From: JACKDW01 sp964621785
Lineage (GTDB): Bacteria; Myxococcota_A; Polyangia; Nannocystales; Nannocystaceae
Assembly (NCBI GenBank): GCA_964621785.1
Contig: CAZUPD010000001.1
Coordinates: forward strand, 191,420-255,419
Direction: 5' to 3'
Length of the DNA: 64,000 nt
Below the pieces are notes generated by a model, which did not search any database, was not told the origin of the DNA, and saw only the letters and a program-made list of their open reading frames with translations. Below, piece after piece: positions 37,241-46,078 of this stretch. Position 1 is the stretch's first letter, and every line of letters begins with the position of its first letter. Position numbers and translations under genes: made by a program.

Positions 37241-38179
37241 ATGCAGCCAACCGCGTCCCCCGATACTCAAAAATGGATCGCCGAGAAAGTCGCATCAGCC
37301 CCTGTGGTGTTGTTTATGAAGGGCACGCGCTACCAGCCGCAATGCGGTTTTTCGGCGACGGTCGTCGGCATCTTGGACACGATGTTGGCGGACTACGAAA
37401 CCGTCAACGTCCTCGCCGACCCAGCTGTGCGTCAGGGGATCAAGGATTTTTCCAACTGGCCGACAATCCCCCAGCTCTATGTCCAAGGCGAGTTTTTGGG
37501 CGGCTGCGATATCGTTCGCGACATGCACCAAAGCGGCGAGTTGGCCGGTGCGCTCGGGGTCGAGGAGACTCCGGTCGAGCCGCCTGCGTTTACGGTGACC
37601 CCGCGGGCAGCCGAGGTTTTCCGCGAAGCTCTGGTCGAGGACGGGGAACAGGGTCTTTGCATCTGCATTGAAATCAACACCCGCTACCAGACCCAGTTGG
37701 GGATCGAACCTCCGCCCGCCGGCAGCGTCACCGTGGAGCAGGGGGGGCTGACGTTTGCATTTGACCGTCTCAGTGCCCAGCGGGCCCGCGGGATGAAGAT
37801 CGACTTTGTCGACCAGGACGGCCAGGCCGGATTCAAGATCGACAACCCCAACGCTCCGCCGAGCGTCAAACAGATTTCGGTGCAGGAGCTCAAGGCCAAA
37901 CTCGACGGCGGGGAAGCATTTGAGTTTATCGATGTACGTACACCTCGTGAGCGCGAGGCAGCGGCGATCGCCGGCACCAAGCTGCTCGACGATGAGCTCC
38001 ACGAACAACTGATGCAGCTCGACCGCAAGACGCCGCTGGTGTTTCACTGCCATCACGGCGGGCGCAGCAACCAGGCCGCCAACTACTTCCTGTCCCAGGG
38101 TTTTATCGATGTCGCCAACGTCGTCGGTGGGATCGATGCCTGGTCCCTCCACATCGACACCACTGTCCCCCGCTATTGA
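37241..38179 (+). CDS. Grx4-type monothiol glutaredoxin fused to A-type-carrier-like and rhodanese domains
   Basis: A 312-residue three-domain protein. Residues 1-105 are a CGFS monothiol glutaredoxin (VVLFMKGTRYQPQCGFSA.. PTIPQLYVQGEFLGGCDI), which binds a [2Fe-2S] cluster with glutathione. Residues ~115-210 resemble an IscA/HesB A-type carrier (FTVTPRAAEVFREALVED..., FVDQDGQAGFKIDNPN) but lack its C-G-C cluster ligands. Residues ~215-312 are a rhodanese with ISVQELKAKLDGGEAFEFIDVR and active-site loop FHCHHGGRSNQAA. This is an iron-sulfur/sulfur-transfer module. ATG 37241 begins the glutaredoxin. Palindromes TGCATCTGCA (37658) and TGTACGTACA (37933) are inside; the second encodes Val-Arg-Thr within the rhodanese IDVRTP motif. 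Confidence 0.88.
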   Translation: MQPTASPDTQKWIAEKVASAPVVLFMKGTRYQPQCGFSATVVGILDTMLADYETVNVLADPAVRQGIKDFSNWPTIPQLYVQGEFLGGCDIVRDMHQSGELAGALGVEETPVEPPAFTVTPRAAEVFREALVEDGEQGLCICIEINTRYQTQLGIEPPPAGSVTVEQGGLTFAFDRLSAQRARGMKIDFVDQDGQAGFKIDNPNAPPSVKQISVQELKAKLDGGEAFEFIDVRTPREREAAAIAGTKLLDDELHEQLMQLDRKTPLVFHCHHGGRSNQAANYFLSQGFIDVANVVGGIDAWSLHIDTTVPRY

Positions 38180-38187
38180 GTAGGTCC

Positions 38188-38649
38188 ATGCGTACCGCAA
38201 TCGGTTTTTGTGTCTGTACAATCATCGCCTGTGGCCCGACGGACCCGTGCGTCGAGCTTTCGGAAATCGTGTGTGATGGCGGAGATGCGGATTACTGCCA
38301 AAAGGTCGACAAGTTTCTCGACGCCCGTCTCATCGACCCCGACGGCAAGCCCCTCAAGGGCCCAGCGCGGGAGCAGATGTGCTCGGCAGTGATGGGCAGC
38401 ATCGAAGTCATGGGTGCCTATCGCTTCAAGGCGCGCCAGGAGATCCTGGGCGAACCGTTTTTGGATCTCAGTAAACAGGCTCGAGATGCGCGGCTCGAAG
38501 CGTTAAAGACACCGGAACAAAAAGCCGCCGACGCGGCGAAAAAAGCCGCCGACGAGAAAAAGGCTGCCGACAAACGGGCAGCGAGAAAAGCCGCCAACGG
38601 TACAAAGGCCGTGGGAAAACAAGCCGTGAACGCGCGTCCAGCTTCGTAG
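38188..38649 (+). CDS. Lipoprotein with Ala/Lys-rich C-terminal tail
   Basis: A 153-residue lipoprotein: short signal sequence MRTAIGFCVCTIIAC with lipobox-like IIAC, then a domain with five further cysteines (DPCVELSEIVCDGGDADYC..., QMCSAV) and a C-terminal ~50 residues of repeated Lys/Ala (AADAAKKAADEKKAADKRAARKAAN), likely a flexible helix. No family was recognised. ATG 38188 is 8 bases after the stop of the glutaredoxin fusion, so they are probably co-transcribed. The function may be structural or peptidoglycan-associated, but nothing shows it. Confidence 0.6.
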   Translation: MRTAIGFCVCTIIACGPTDPCVELSEIVCDGGDADYCQKVDKFLDARLIDPDGKPLKGPAREQMCSAVMGSIEVMGAYRFKARQEILGEPFLDLSKQARDARLEALKTPEQKAADAAKKAADEKKAADKRAARKAANGTKAVGKQAVNARPAS

Positions 38650-38724
38650 ATCGAAAATTGATGTAGGCACATTTTCGGCGCGAGCATCGAGGCCGTTGGC
38701 TGACGACTCGAATCGTCGCGTCGC

Positions 38725-39171
38725 CTACAGTCCGTTGCTGGGAAGCAGGGCGACACCACCCCAGTAGTCGACCAGCGACGACACCACCCGCCTGAGTTCG
38801 CCGAAGTCCGGCGGTTTTGCTACGTAGGTACTCGCCCCGAGGGTGTAGGCACGTTTGACATCCTCGCTGCGGCGACTCGTCGAGAACACGACAATCGGGA
38901 TGGCCGCGAGTTCAGGTTGGTTGGCGACCGACTCCAAAAACTCAAACCCGTTCATCCGCGGCATATTGAGATCGAGGAGCACCACATCCGGGAGTTTCCC
39001 GCGCTGACGAACGGTTTCGAGGAGGAGTTCGAGGGCCTGTGCACCATCGAACGCAACTCCCGAGACATGCGCTCCACCGACGCGGGAGAACATCTCTCGT
39101 AGCAACAGGATGTCGTCGTCGTTGTCGTCGACGAGCATGAGATCGAGAGTGCTATGGTGTTCGGTTCGCAT
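38725..39171 (-). CDS. Response regulator, single receiver domain
   Basis: A 148-residue stand-alone CheY/Rcp1-like receiver. LMLVDDNDDDILLLREMF carries the acidic pocket, DVVLLDLNMPRMNG the phospho-acceptor Asp, VVFSTSRRSEDV the switch Thr/Ser, and TYVAKPPDF the conserved Lys. There is no output domain. It overlaps the C-terminus of the upstream histidine kinase by 20 bases (coding ranges 39152-39171), so it is almost certainly its partner. ATG 39171 was used; an in-frame start four codons upstream exists. Confidence 0.9.
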   Translation of the reverse strand: MRTEHHSTLDLMLVDDNDDDILLLREMFSRVGGAHVSGVAFDGAQALELLLETVRQRGKLPDVVLLDLNMPRMNGFEFLESVANQPELAAIPIVVFSTSRRSEDVKRAYTLGASTYVAKPPDFGELRRVVSSLVDYWGGVALLPSNGL

Positions 39172-40267
39172 CTTCTTCGCCAAACGTCAAAAAGAACTCT
39201 GAGCCTCCGCCGGGTCGAACAGCCGCCCAGGCTGCTCCTCCGTGCCGCTCCGCGATGGTTCGTACAATCGCCAACCCGGCACCCGTTCCCTCGATTGTAC
39301 GGCCCACACCGCGGGCGAACAGCTGAAAGATTGCCTCGACGTGAGCGGGGTCGATGCCAGTGCCCCGGTCTGCAACAACGAGTCCATTTGGGCCATGCCC
39401 GCGGATCTCAACATCGGGTGGAGCATCGCCGGAAAACATGCGAGCGTTCGCGAGGAGGTTGGCAATTGCAGTCGTCGCCCATGCTGCATTCGCTCGAAGT
39501 TCGGGCAGAGGAGTGACAATCTTCACGTTTCCCGGGTCGTGGTGGGGGTCCCAACCGATGCGCTCGAGCGCGGCTTGGACCAATGATGCGGCGGGGGTGG
39601 ATTCACTGCCGACTTCGAGTTGGCGAGCACGGCACATCAGCATGATGTCATCGAGCAACTGGTCCATCCGATGCGCACCGCGCTGGATTCGTCGAAGATA
39701 GTCCTCGGCACCGGCTTCGAGTGGCGTTTCCTCGACTAGGCGGGAGAAGTTTTGGATGGCGCGGACCGGTGTGCGCAGGTCGTGTGAGGTGATATGCAAC
39801 AACATCTCGAGGTCGCGGTTGCGCTGGCGAAGTTGCACCTCGGCCCGCTCCCGAACTTTGATCTCTTCGGCGAGGCGTTCGTTGATGGCCTGGAGGCCAG
39901 GTAGGCGGAGCGCAGCCGGCAACACCGGGATCAACGCGAGGACCGTGCACCACGAAGCGATCGCAATGATGATTTTCCCGAGTGCGGACACGCGATACCA
40001 GGGAAACCAAAACAGGGTCGCGTCGATCAGGTGTCCCGTACCACAGGAAAGAATGAACAGTCCAAAAAGCCAGAACACTGTTGGGAAGGGGAAGTCTCGG
40101 CGTTTTCGCAGAAACACCAACAGGATCGCGGGAATCGTGAAGTAGGCGGCAAAGATCAGGATGTCACAAACGATGTGTATCCATCCGTGGAGTTCTGTCC
40201 ACTGCCCGCAATACCAGCGTGGCGGGAAGCCTGATGTGTCGACGAGAAGTTCGAGCGGATTGATCAT
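39152..40267 (-). CDS. Histidine kinase with ethylene-receptor-like copper-binding sensor domain
   Basis: A 371-residue membrane kinase. Residues 30-120 form three transmembrane helices and carry every key residue of the plant ETR1 ethylene-binding site at the same spacing: Asp35 (ETR1 D25), Tyr42 (Y32), Ile45 (I35), Pro46 (P36), Ile72 (I62), Cys75 (C65) and His79 (H69), with the CGTGHL motif corresponding to CGATHL. Cys and His bind Cu(I) in ETR1. A coiled linker (ERLAEEIKVRERAEVQLRQRNRDLEML) leads to HisKA HITSHDLRTPV and an ATPase domain with NLLANARMF, DRGTGI and GTGAGLAIV. Ethylene or another small ligand/metal is the likely signal (inference). The response regulator gene overlaps its end. 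Confidence 0.88.
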   Translation of the reverse strand: MINPLELLVDTSGFPPRWYCGQWTELHGWIHIVCDILIFAAYFTIPAILLVFLRKRRDFPFPTVFWLFGLFILSCGTGHLIDATLFWFPWYRVSALGKIIIAIASWCTVLALIPVLPAALRLPGLQAINERLAEEIKVRERAEVQLRQRNRDLEMLLHITSHDLRTPVRAIQNFSRLVEETPLEAGAEDYLRRIQRGAHRMDQLLDDIMLMCRARQLEVGSESTPAASLVQAALERIGWDPHHDPGNVKIVTPLPELRANAAWATTAIANLLANARMFSGDAPPDVEIRGHGPNGLVVADRGTGIDPAHVEAIFQLFARGVGRTIEGTGAGLAIVRTIAERHGGAAWAAVRPGGGSEFFLTFGEEDANRTP

Positions 40268-40883
40268 GGCGTGCGAAATTGCAGCAAGCAGGTTTGTCTA
40301 CCTCAGCGGATGATCCAATAAGATGCATATACTAGCATTGCTTGTCAGGTCGCGTGGGTTCTCAACTCAAGGTGCCATACTATCTGAACATGCAGACATC
40401 ATAGCTTGCGGACGATTGCATCCCCGTGAACCGAGGGCCTAGTGTGGTGATTAGCTGATGGATAGTCCTACGAGACGTGTACGAGACATCGTGGAAGTTG
40501 TCGAGGAGCCGGCGACTGTGTCGCGGACTCGAACCGATGAGTTGCTCGGCGGGTGTCGCAGCTCCATGGTGCCGGTGATCGGTGGCACCGTTCCACAGGT
40601 GTTTCGACTGATGCTCAAACGCCTGCAGTTTGCCCTCGGATTTGTCGACTGAGCTCATCGTAGCGCGACTTGAGCACAGGCACTCTCGGCAGAGTTTGCG
40701 GCACTTTTCCAACGGTTGTGCTGCGTTTCGTCGGAACGTGGAGACCTGCGGAGATATGCCCCGGGTCGTCAATACCCGCCATCCGCCCGAATCGGGTTCT
40801 TCCAAACACCGTGGTTTTTTGCTTCGAAACCACTCGAACGCAGCCGACGTCGAGACATCCGCGGGCTGCTAGACTCCGTCACG
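40268..40883. other. Long intergenic region, no credible gene
   Basis: A 616-bp gap upstream of the kinase (minus) and the zinc-finger gene (plus). Short frames exist on both strands, but none has family features, a good ribosome-binding site or genome-like codon use. The region is less GC-rich near 40310-40340 and has a one-mismatch palindrome TGCATATACT at 40324. It may be a large divergent promoter or a decayed gene. Confidence 0.4.
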
Positions 40884-41504
40884 ATGTCGCGGGCGAAGTC
40901 AACCGAAGCTGCGAGGCAACGCGCGGAACGGATCGCATCGGCACTCTCGGGCTACCTCGGGGAGCCAGTCGCCGCCGAGACCGTACACGATCGTCGGATC
41001 ATCTGTTCGAATTGCGGGCGCGACATGGATGTTGTCACCCGTGGTGGTCTCGGGATCGAGATCGATGTCTGTGAAGGCTGCGGTGGGATTTGGCTCGATG
41101 TCGGGGAACTTGATGCGCTGTTGGCCGAGGTCCCGGTGCAGGAGTCGCCCGCCGATCGCCGAACGCTGCGGCGCGAAGTGCATGTTCATACAAGTGATTC
41201 ACGCCTCGGGGTCGAGTACCGCAAGTGCCCGCGTTGCGAGGCCGTGATGATGCGACGAAATTTTGGCGGGATCAGTGGGGTGATCATCGACGAGTGCAGT
41301 GTGCATGGGGTGTATCTCGACGCCGGGGAGCTCGAAGCACTTGAGACTTTCATCCGTCTCGGGGGGCTACACCACGGCAAACAAGCCGAGCAGGAAACGG
41401 CCGCTCGCCAACGTCGCCAACAGCCGCCGCGCCCCCAACCATCGGCTCATCGGCCGAGTGGCGGTGGGGCGCTCAGTCGGCTGTGGATGTTGTTGTTTGG
41501 GTAG
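40884..41504 (+). CDS. Protein with two zf-TFIIB-like zinc ribbons
   Basis: A 206-residue protein with two copies of the zf-TFIIB type ribbon. Copy 1: CSNCGRDMDVVTRGGLGIEIDVCEGCGGIWLDVGELDAL (C-x2-C ... C-x2-C). Copy 2: CPRCEAVMMRRNFGGISGVIIDECSVHGVYLDAGELEAL, where the last Cys pair is C-x2-H. Each ends with the family's (W/Y)LD-GEL motif. The N-terminus is basic, and the C-terminus is Gln/Arg/Pro-rich with a short hydrophobic end (RLWMLLFG). The role is unknown; such ribbons occur in bacterial proteins linked to membrane or redox maintenance. ATG 40884 starts MSRAKSTEAARQRAER. Its stop nearly touches that of convergent SppA. Confidence 0.8.
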   Translation: MSRAKSTEAARQRAERIASALSGYLGEPVAAETVHDRRIICSNCGRDMDVVTRGGLGIEIDVCEGCGGIWLDVGELDALLAEVPVQESPADRRTLRREVHVHTSDSRLGVEYRKCPRCEAVMMRRNFGGISGVIIDECSVHGVYLDAGELEALETFIRLGGLHHGKQAEQETAARQRRQQPPRPQPSAHRPSGGGALSRLWMLLFG

Positions 41505-41507
41505 GGC

Positions 41508-43430
41508 TCAGTCCACGTCGAGTAGGGCGTAGGCGTAGATCCCCCGGGGGTCGTTGAACGATTGGAGAACCCTCGTCTGCTCGCGGATGATCGCCAAAAC
41601 CTGGGAGTAGGGTCCAGACGGGAACATGGCCTCGGGGGACTGTTCGTCGATCAGCCATCTGGATGTCTTTACAAACAGATCCTCGACGAGCTTCTGGCCG
41701 AAGCTCTGTTCCGTTTTGACGTACTCGATGCGGTAGTTGCTGGTGTCGAGATTGGCCCGTGCGGCTGCCGACGCGATCGCCTCGTCGAGCCCGCCCAAAT
41801 TGTCGACGAGCCCGTGTTGCTTGGCGTCGATACCCGACCATACCCGGCCCTGTGCCACCCGATTAACTTCCTCTGGGGACATGTCTCGAGAGTTTCCGAC
41901 CGTGTGTAAAAAGCGTTGGTACCCGTCTTCGATGGCAATTTGTTGACCTTCGGCGACTTCGGCTGGCAGCGTTCGCATCGGGTCGAGGCCCGCCCGCGGG
42001 CTCATCGCGACGCCATCGACGTGGACACCGAGTTTGTGCAGCGGTTTTTGCACACTGGGGAACATGCCAAAGATCCCGATCGACCCCGTGATGGTCGTTG
42101 GACTGGCCCAGATTTCATCCGAGGCACAACTGATCCAGTAGCCGCCAGACGCTGCGACGCTACCCATCGACACGACCACCGGTTTGCCCTGTTCACGCGC
42201 GAGCTCAAACTCGCGGCGGATTACTTCGGAGGCAAACGCACTGCCACCGCCACTGTCGACCCGAAGCACGAGGGCCTTGATGTTCTCGTCGTTCCGGGCC
42301 TTGCGGATCAGTGCCGCCGTCGAGTCTCCGCCGATGGTACCCGGGGGGTGACTGCCGTTTTGAATCGTTCCGCGGGCGACAATCACCCCGACGCCCGGCG
42401 TCTTCGGGTTTTCGGGAACACTGGTCGAACGGACATGTTGGAGAAATCTCTTACCTGAAATCTGATGGAACGTATGGGTCTTCTCGTCTTCACCCACGAG
42501 CTCGATCACGCGGGTGCGCAACAGGTCGCGCCCACCGACGTGGTCGACCAAGCCCGCATCGACAGCGGCTTGGGCCGCATCACCGCGGGCAGCTATCAGG
42601 TGGCGATCGAAGTGCATGGCATAATCGGCGAGGTCGGTCGCCGAGATTCCGCGGGCCATCGCAACATCTTCGAGGTAGGCATTCCACAGGTCGTCCATCC
42701 AGGCCAGGTTCGCTTCACGTGCCTGATCGGACATACCGTTGAGCAAGTACGGCTCCACGGCACTCTTGAACGTACCGACGCGGAAGATGTGCCACTCGAT
42801 CTCGAGGTTGTCGAGGGCATCGCGGAAGTAGGTGCGAAACCTGGCAAGTCCGAAAACCGAGACCTCACCCAACTCATGTAGATACACCTCGTCCGCATGG
42901 GCTGCGAGGTAGTAGGCGGCTTGGGAGTATTGATCGGCACTGGCGATCACCTTGCGCCCGCTGTCGCGAAACTTCTGTAGCGGAGCACGCAGCTCCTGCA
43001 ACTTGCTCATGCCCGAGGCGTGCAGGCGGCTGAGGTCGAGTACGAGGACCTTGACGCGCGCATCTTCACGGGCGGCATCGATGGTGTCGATGACATCGCG
43101 CAGCAGCGTTTCCTCTGGTTGTTGGCCGGTCAGCATCCCGCGGACGCGCGCCGAAGGATCGCCGCTGAGCTCCTCGACGAGGGCTCCCCGGGGCTGAAGC
43201 ACCACGGCCGTTTCAGGATGGATGTCGGGGCTGTCGTCCGAAAACACAAGCACAAAAATCACCACCACGATGGTGATGAACAGGAGGTTGACGACGACTT
43301 TGCGGACCCGGTCGATTCCCCGCCAGATCCACAGCCACACCCGCAGGGCACCGCGTGGCAGACGGCGAAGCAGCTCGAGGGCGCGGTGTTTCTCGGTGGG
43401 GGTTCGGGGAGTGGAGGCAGTTGGGTCCAT
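41508..43430 (-). CDS. sppA: Signal peptide peptidase SppA, 67-kDa type
   Basis: A 640-residue membrane-anchored serine protease that degrades cleaved signal peptides. There is one N-terminal transmembrane helix (residues ~47-65, VVVNLLFITIVVVIFVLVF) and two tandem SppA domains. The general-base Lys is in FRVGTFKSAVEPYL of the first domain; the nucleophilic Ser is in GSVAASGGYW of the second, as in E. coli SppA. ATG 43430 starts MDPTASTPRTPTEK, about 46 residues before the helix. The 238 bp upstream, to the barrel-protein stop, are non-coding and AT-richer. A TGYANNTRCA copy is at 42877. Confidence 0.93.
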   Translation of the reverse strand: MDPTASTPRTPTEKHRALELLRRLPRGALRVWLWIWRGIDRVRKVVVNLLFITIVVVIFVLVFSDDSPDIHPETAVVLQPRGALVEELSGDPSARVRGMLTGQQPEETLLRDVIDTIDAAREDARVKVLVLDLSRLHASGMSKLQELRAPLQKFRDSGRKVIASADQYSQAAYYLAAHADEVYLHELGEVSVFGLARFRTYFRDALDNLEIEWHIFRVGTFKSAVEPYLLNGMSDQAREANLAWMDDLWNAYLEDVAMARGISATDLADYAMHFDRHLIAARGDAAQAAVDAGLVDHVGGRDLLRTRVIELVGEDEKTHTFHQISGKRFLQHVRSTSVPENPKTPGVGVIVARGTIQNGSHPPGTIGGDSTAALIRKARNDENIKALVLRVDSGGGSAFASEVIRREFELAREQGKPVVVSMGSVAASGGYWISCASDEIWASPTTITGSIGIFGMFPSVQKPLHKLGVHVDGVAMSPRAGLDPMRTLPAEVAEGQQIAIEDGYQRFLHTVGNSRDMSPEEVNRVAQGRVWSGIDAKQHGLVDNLGGLDEAIASAAARANLDTSNYRIEYVKTEQSFGQKLVEDLFVKTSRWLIDEQSPEAMFPSGPYSQVLAIIREQTRVLQSFNDPRGIYAYALLDVD

Positions 43431-43668
43431 CGATATCCTGCTTGCGTTCAATACTACGCCGGTGACGCGGCGCAACCAAGGGCACATCGCGCGCAGGGGA
43501 GCGGGCGGATACGCCGTTACGCACACGCAGACGTGAAACTTTGTGCCCTGTGGCCGGGTCGATGTTCGGAGCTCTGGCGCGAACACATCGGCACGAGGAC
43601 GTTGTCGGAATAAATAATGCTGATACAAATATGTTGTATATCGATGCCCTTACAACGAAGTCGCCACT

Positions 43669-46026
43669 CTAGAATCGGCCTTCGAGATGCAGGAGCAGCC
43701 GGTGTTCCTGCCGGGGAATCCGTTCGAGCGTACTCTCGCGTTGGTCGAGCCAGCCGTAGAGGTCGTAGCGCAGGCGGATCAAAAATGCCTTTCGGATCAG
43801 GTACGATGTCTCGAGCGTGCCCCAAATTGACTGCTCTTCGTAGTCGACGAGTTTGAGCCCGCGGTTGCGGTAACGAACCCGTGCCCGCACCCGCCAGCCG
43901 TCGATCGGATGGGTGTTGAGCGTCAACCAGGCCTGGGCGTCCTGGCGCATCTCCGACTTCGGCATCTGCCCGAGCGGGACATCTTCGTTGAGCCGGTTGT
44001 TGAAGCTGATATCGTCCAAAAACCGATGTTGGTAGCGCGGCGTGATTGTGACTCGTCGGTGGGGGACAAACTTGAGCGAGGCATTGAGCGTGAGTTGCTG
44101 ACCCTGGCATCCGAGGTCTGGTTCGACCTGTCCGATCAGACTTCCTGTGCTCCCGTCGACGCCGGCATCCGGGTCGTCGACATCGCCGGCGATCGACGAG
44201 CTTGCACCACTGAAGTTGCCGTAGCACTGGCCGGGCCCGTTGACGGTGAGATCGCGGTTGCGGTAGTCGACCCAGATATCGGGCGTAAACCATTTGGCGA
44301 CTTCATGGCCGGCACGCAGGTAGGTGATGGTCTGGGGGCGCTCGAACTGCGAGTTGGTCCACAGGTTGAACCGCACCTGTAGCCGGGTCTTGCGGTTGAG
44401 CGTGGTCGTGTAGCGCAGGCGGCCGCCAAACTCATCGCGCGCACGTTGCCCCTCAAACTGGTCGGGCGAGGCGAGGGGGCGGGCAAATGGGTTGGCGAAG
44501 TTGCGATCGTAGAACCGCAGCACCGTTTCAAACTCGTGCTGTCCGCCTTTTTCACCCGGTTTTTTGCTCGTCCACGTCGCCGTATGTCGCAGCACCCCGG
44601 CATAGCCCCCTCCTGTGGAGTCTTCGCTGACGGTGTGCATCGAGTCAAAACTTCGAGATAGCTCAACGGCCAGGTCGCTCCACTTGCGACCCCAGGCGCC
44701 ATTGATGCCGATCGCGCCGAACGGGCCGCCAAACGGGGTGCGGTCCCACTCTTGAAAGTCGAGGTTGGCACCCTCGGGATTGAACGCGATCGACGAGCCG
44801 TAGCCGGTGAGTCCGACGTGGGTCCGGCGGTTGTAGAAGTAGCTCACGTTGCCGCCGGCGACCAGCTCGCGGTACATGTTGGGCAGGATCGCATAGCTGA
44901 TCTGGGCCTGCGGATCGGTCAAGTCCTCGGTACGCTCGTAGACATCCGGGGACGAACACCGCGGATCATCGTCGTTACGGGGGTCCGAGCAAAACTCGCG
45001 ATCGTAAATTTTGTACTGGTAGACATCGCGATTTTGATACGAAAACCACCCGTAGGCCTGCATCCATCCGACCGGAAGTTTGCCCTGCTTGAGCCCAATT
45101 GCGGCGCCCTGAAGCGTCTCTTGCCAGCGAAAGTCGGGGGTGATGTATGTATTTGCAGTGTCTTCATCGCAGGGGGGCTCGGGAAGCTCGCCCGTCGATC
45201 GCCGGCACGCGCGGGTCAGGTCCTGTACCCGTCCGTAGATCACGTTGTCACGGACAAACCCGTTCGGCGAATAGTTGCGTGTATTATCAAATGTCAGGCG
45301 CTCGCCAAACCCGATGCGGTAGGTTCCCGCGATCGCCCCCCAGCGCTCGGTGTCCCATTGGACAAAAAACTTGGGTAGCTGTGGCCGGACCCGTTCGGGC
45401 GTGGCCGACAGAGCTCGGCGGACCGGATCCCACCGGACATCGCCGACCCTTCGCCGGGTGATGGCGCCGGCAAATCCGGCGGTCAGGTGACGCGCCGTAT
45501 GGATCTGGCTGTCGAGGATCATCGGCGGCACCGTGCGGTCGGTTTGGACAAAGGCCGTCCGGTAGCGGACAAATCCACTCGTCGAAATTCGCGGACGCGC
45601 CGGGTCGCGGACCAACAAAAATGCTGCGACCGCGGCCAGTTGATCGCGCGAGAGCACATCGGCAATGACGAGCTGAGCCGGATTGTTAATGGTACCTACA
45701 TCTTTGCGGTAGCGCAGGATGGCATCGACGTCCTCGTAGCTGAGGTTCGGAAGGGTATAGATCTCGTCGCGCGAGGCGGTATTGAGGTCGATCCCGCGGC
45801 GCATCAGCTCGACCAAGGTTTCAAATGTATCCGCCGAAATTTGACCGTTGACGTTGAGTTCGATCAGATCCTCTTCGGTGTCGACATCGATAAATTGCTC
45901 GTACTCCGCTGCATGTGCAAGTGACGGAGCCAGCAACGAGAGGCACGCAGTGGCGCACAGCAACCATTTCGCCCACGGCCGACGGGCCGGTTTTGGGGGG
46001 AGCGTATCGAGCGGGAGGACAAGCAC
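43669..46026 (-). CDS. Helix-hairpin-helix outer-membrane beta-barrel protein
   Basis: A 785-residue exported protein. The signal peptide ends ...SLAHA|A. An N-terminal part (residues ~55-145) has helix-hairpin-helix motifs like those of ComEA/GspK (RRGIDLNTASRDEIYTLPNLSYEDVDAILRYR, then INNPAQLVIADVLSRDQLAAVAAFL), which typically bind DNA or a partner. The remaining ~600 residues alternate aromatic and polar residues with many Tyr/Trp/Arg turns, typical of a large outer-membrane beta-barrel, ending in a C-terminal Phe. Similar proteins exist in myxobacteria and Bacteroidetes; function unknown. It is the last gene of the minus-strand run that starts at 53423; nuclease and lamin-tail neighbours suggest DNA handling. 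Palindromes: 45148, 45910. Confidence 0.75.
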   Translation of the reverse strand: MLVLPLDTLPPKPARRPWAKWLLCATACLSLLAPSLAHAAEYEQFIDVDTEEDLIELNVNGQISADTFETLVELMRRGIDLNTASRDEIYTLPNLSYEDVDAILRYRKDVGTINNPAQLVIADVLSRDQLAAVAAFLLVRDPARPRISTSGFVRYRTAFVQTDRTVPPMILDSQIHTARHLTAGFAGAITRRRVGDVRWDPVRRALSATPERVRPQLPKFFVQWDTERWGAIAGTYRIGFGERLTFDNTRNYSPNGFVRDNVIYGRVQDLTRACRRSTGELPEPPCDEDTANTYITPDFRWQETLQGAAIGLKQGKLPVGWMQAYGWFSYQNRDVYQYKIYDREFCSDPRNDDDPRCSSPDVYERTEDLTDPQAQISYAILPNMYRELVAGGNVSYFYNRRTHVGLTGYGSSIAFNPEGANLDFQEWDRTPFGGPFGAIGINGAWGRKWSDLAVELSRSFDSMHTVSEDSTGGGYAGVLRHTATWTSKKPGEKGGQHEFETVLRFYDRNFANPFARPLASPDQFEGQRARDEFGGRLRYTTTLNRKTRLQVRFNLWTNSQFERPQTITYLRAGHEVAKWFTPDIWVDYRNRDLTVNGPGQCYGNFSGASSSIAGDVDDPDAGVDGSTGSLIGQVEPDLGCQGQQLTLNASLKFVPHRRVTITPRYQHRFLDDISFNNRLNEDVPLGQMPKSEMRQDAQAWLTLNTHPIDGWRVRARVRYRNRGLKLVDYEEQSIWGTLETSYLIRKAFLIRLRYDLYGWLDQRESTLERIPRQEHRLLLHLEGRF

Positions 46027-46078
46027 GGCGATCCGGGATGCTGGGGGAGAAGTGTGTGCTTACAAAAAGTTTTCGGGG

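Noticed and set aside
40380..40805. Possible small gene in the 40.3-40.9 kb gap (also a plus-strand frame at 40458)
   Set aside because: No recognisable domain, no ribosome-binding site and atypical composition; kept as non-coding.
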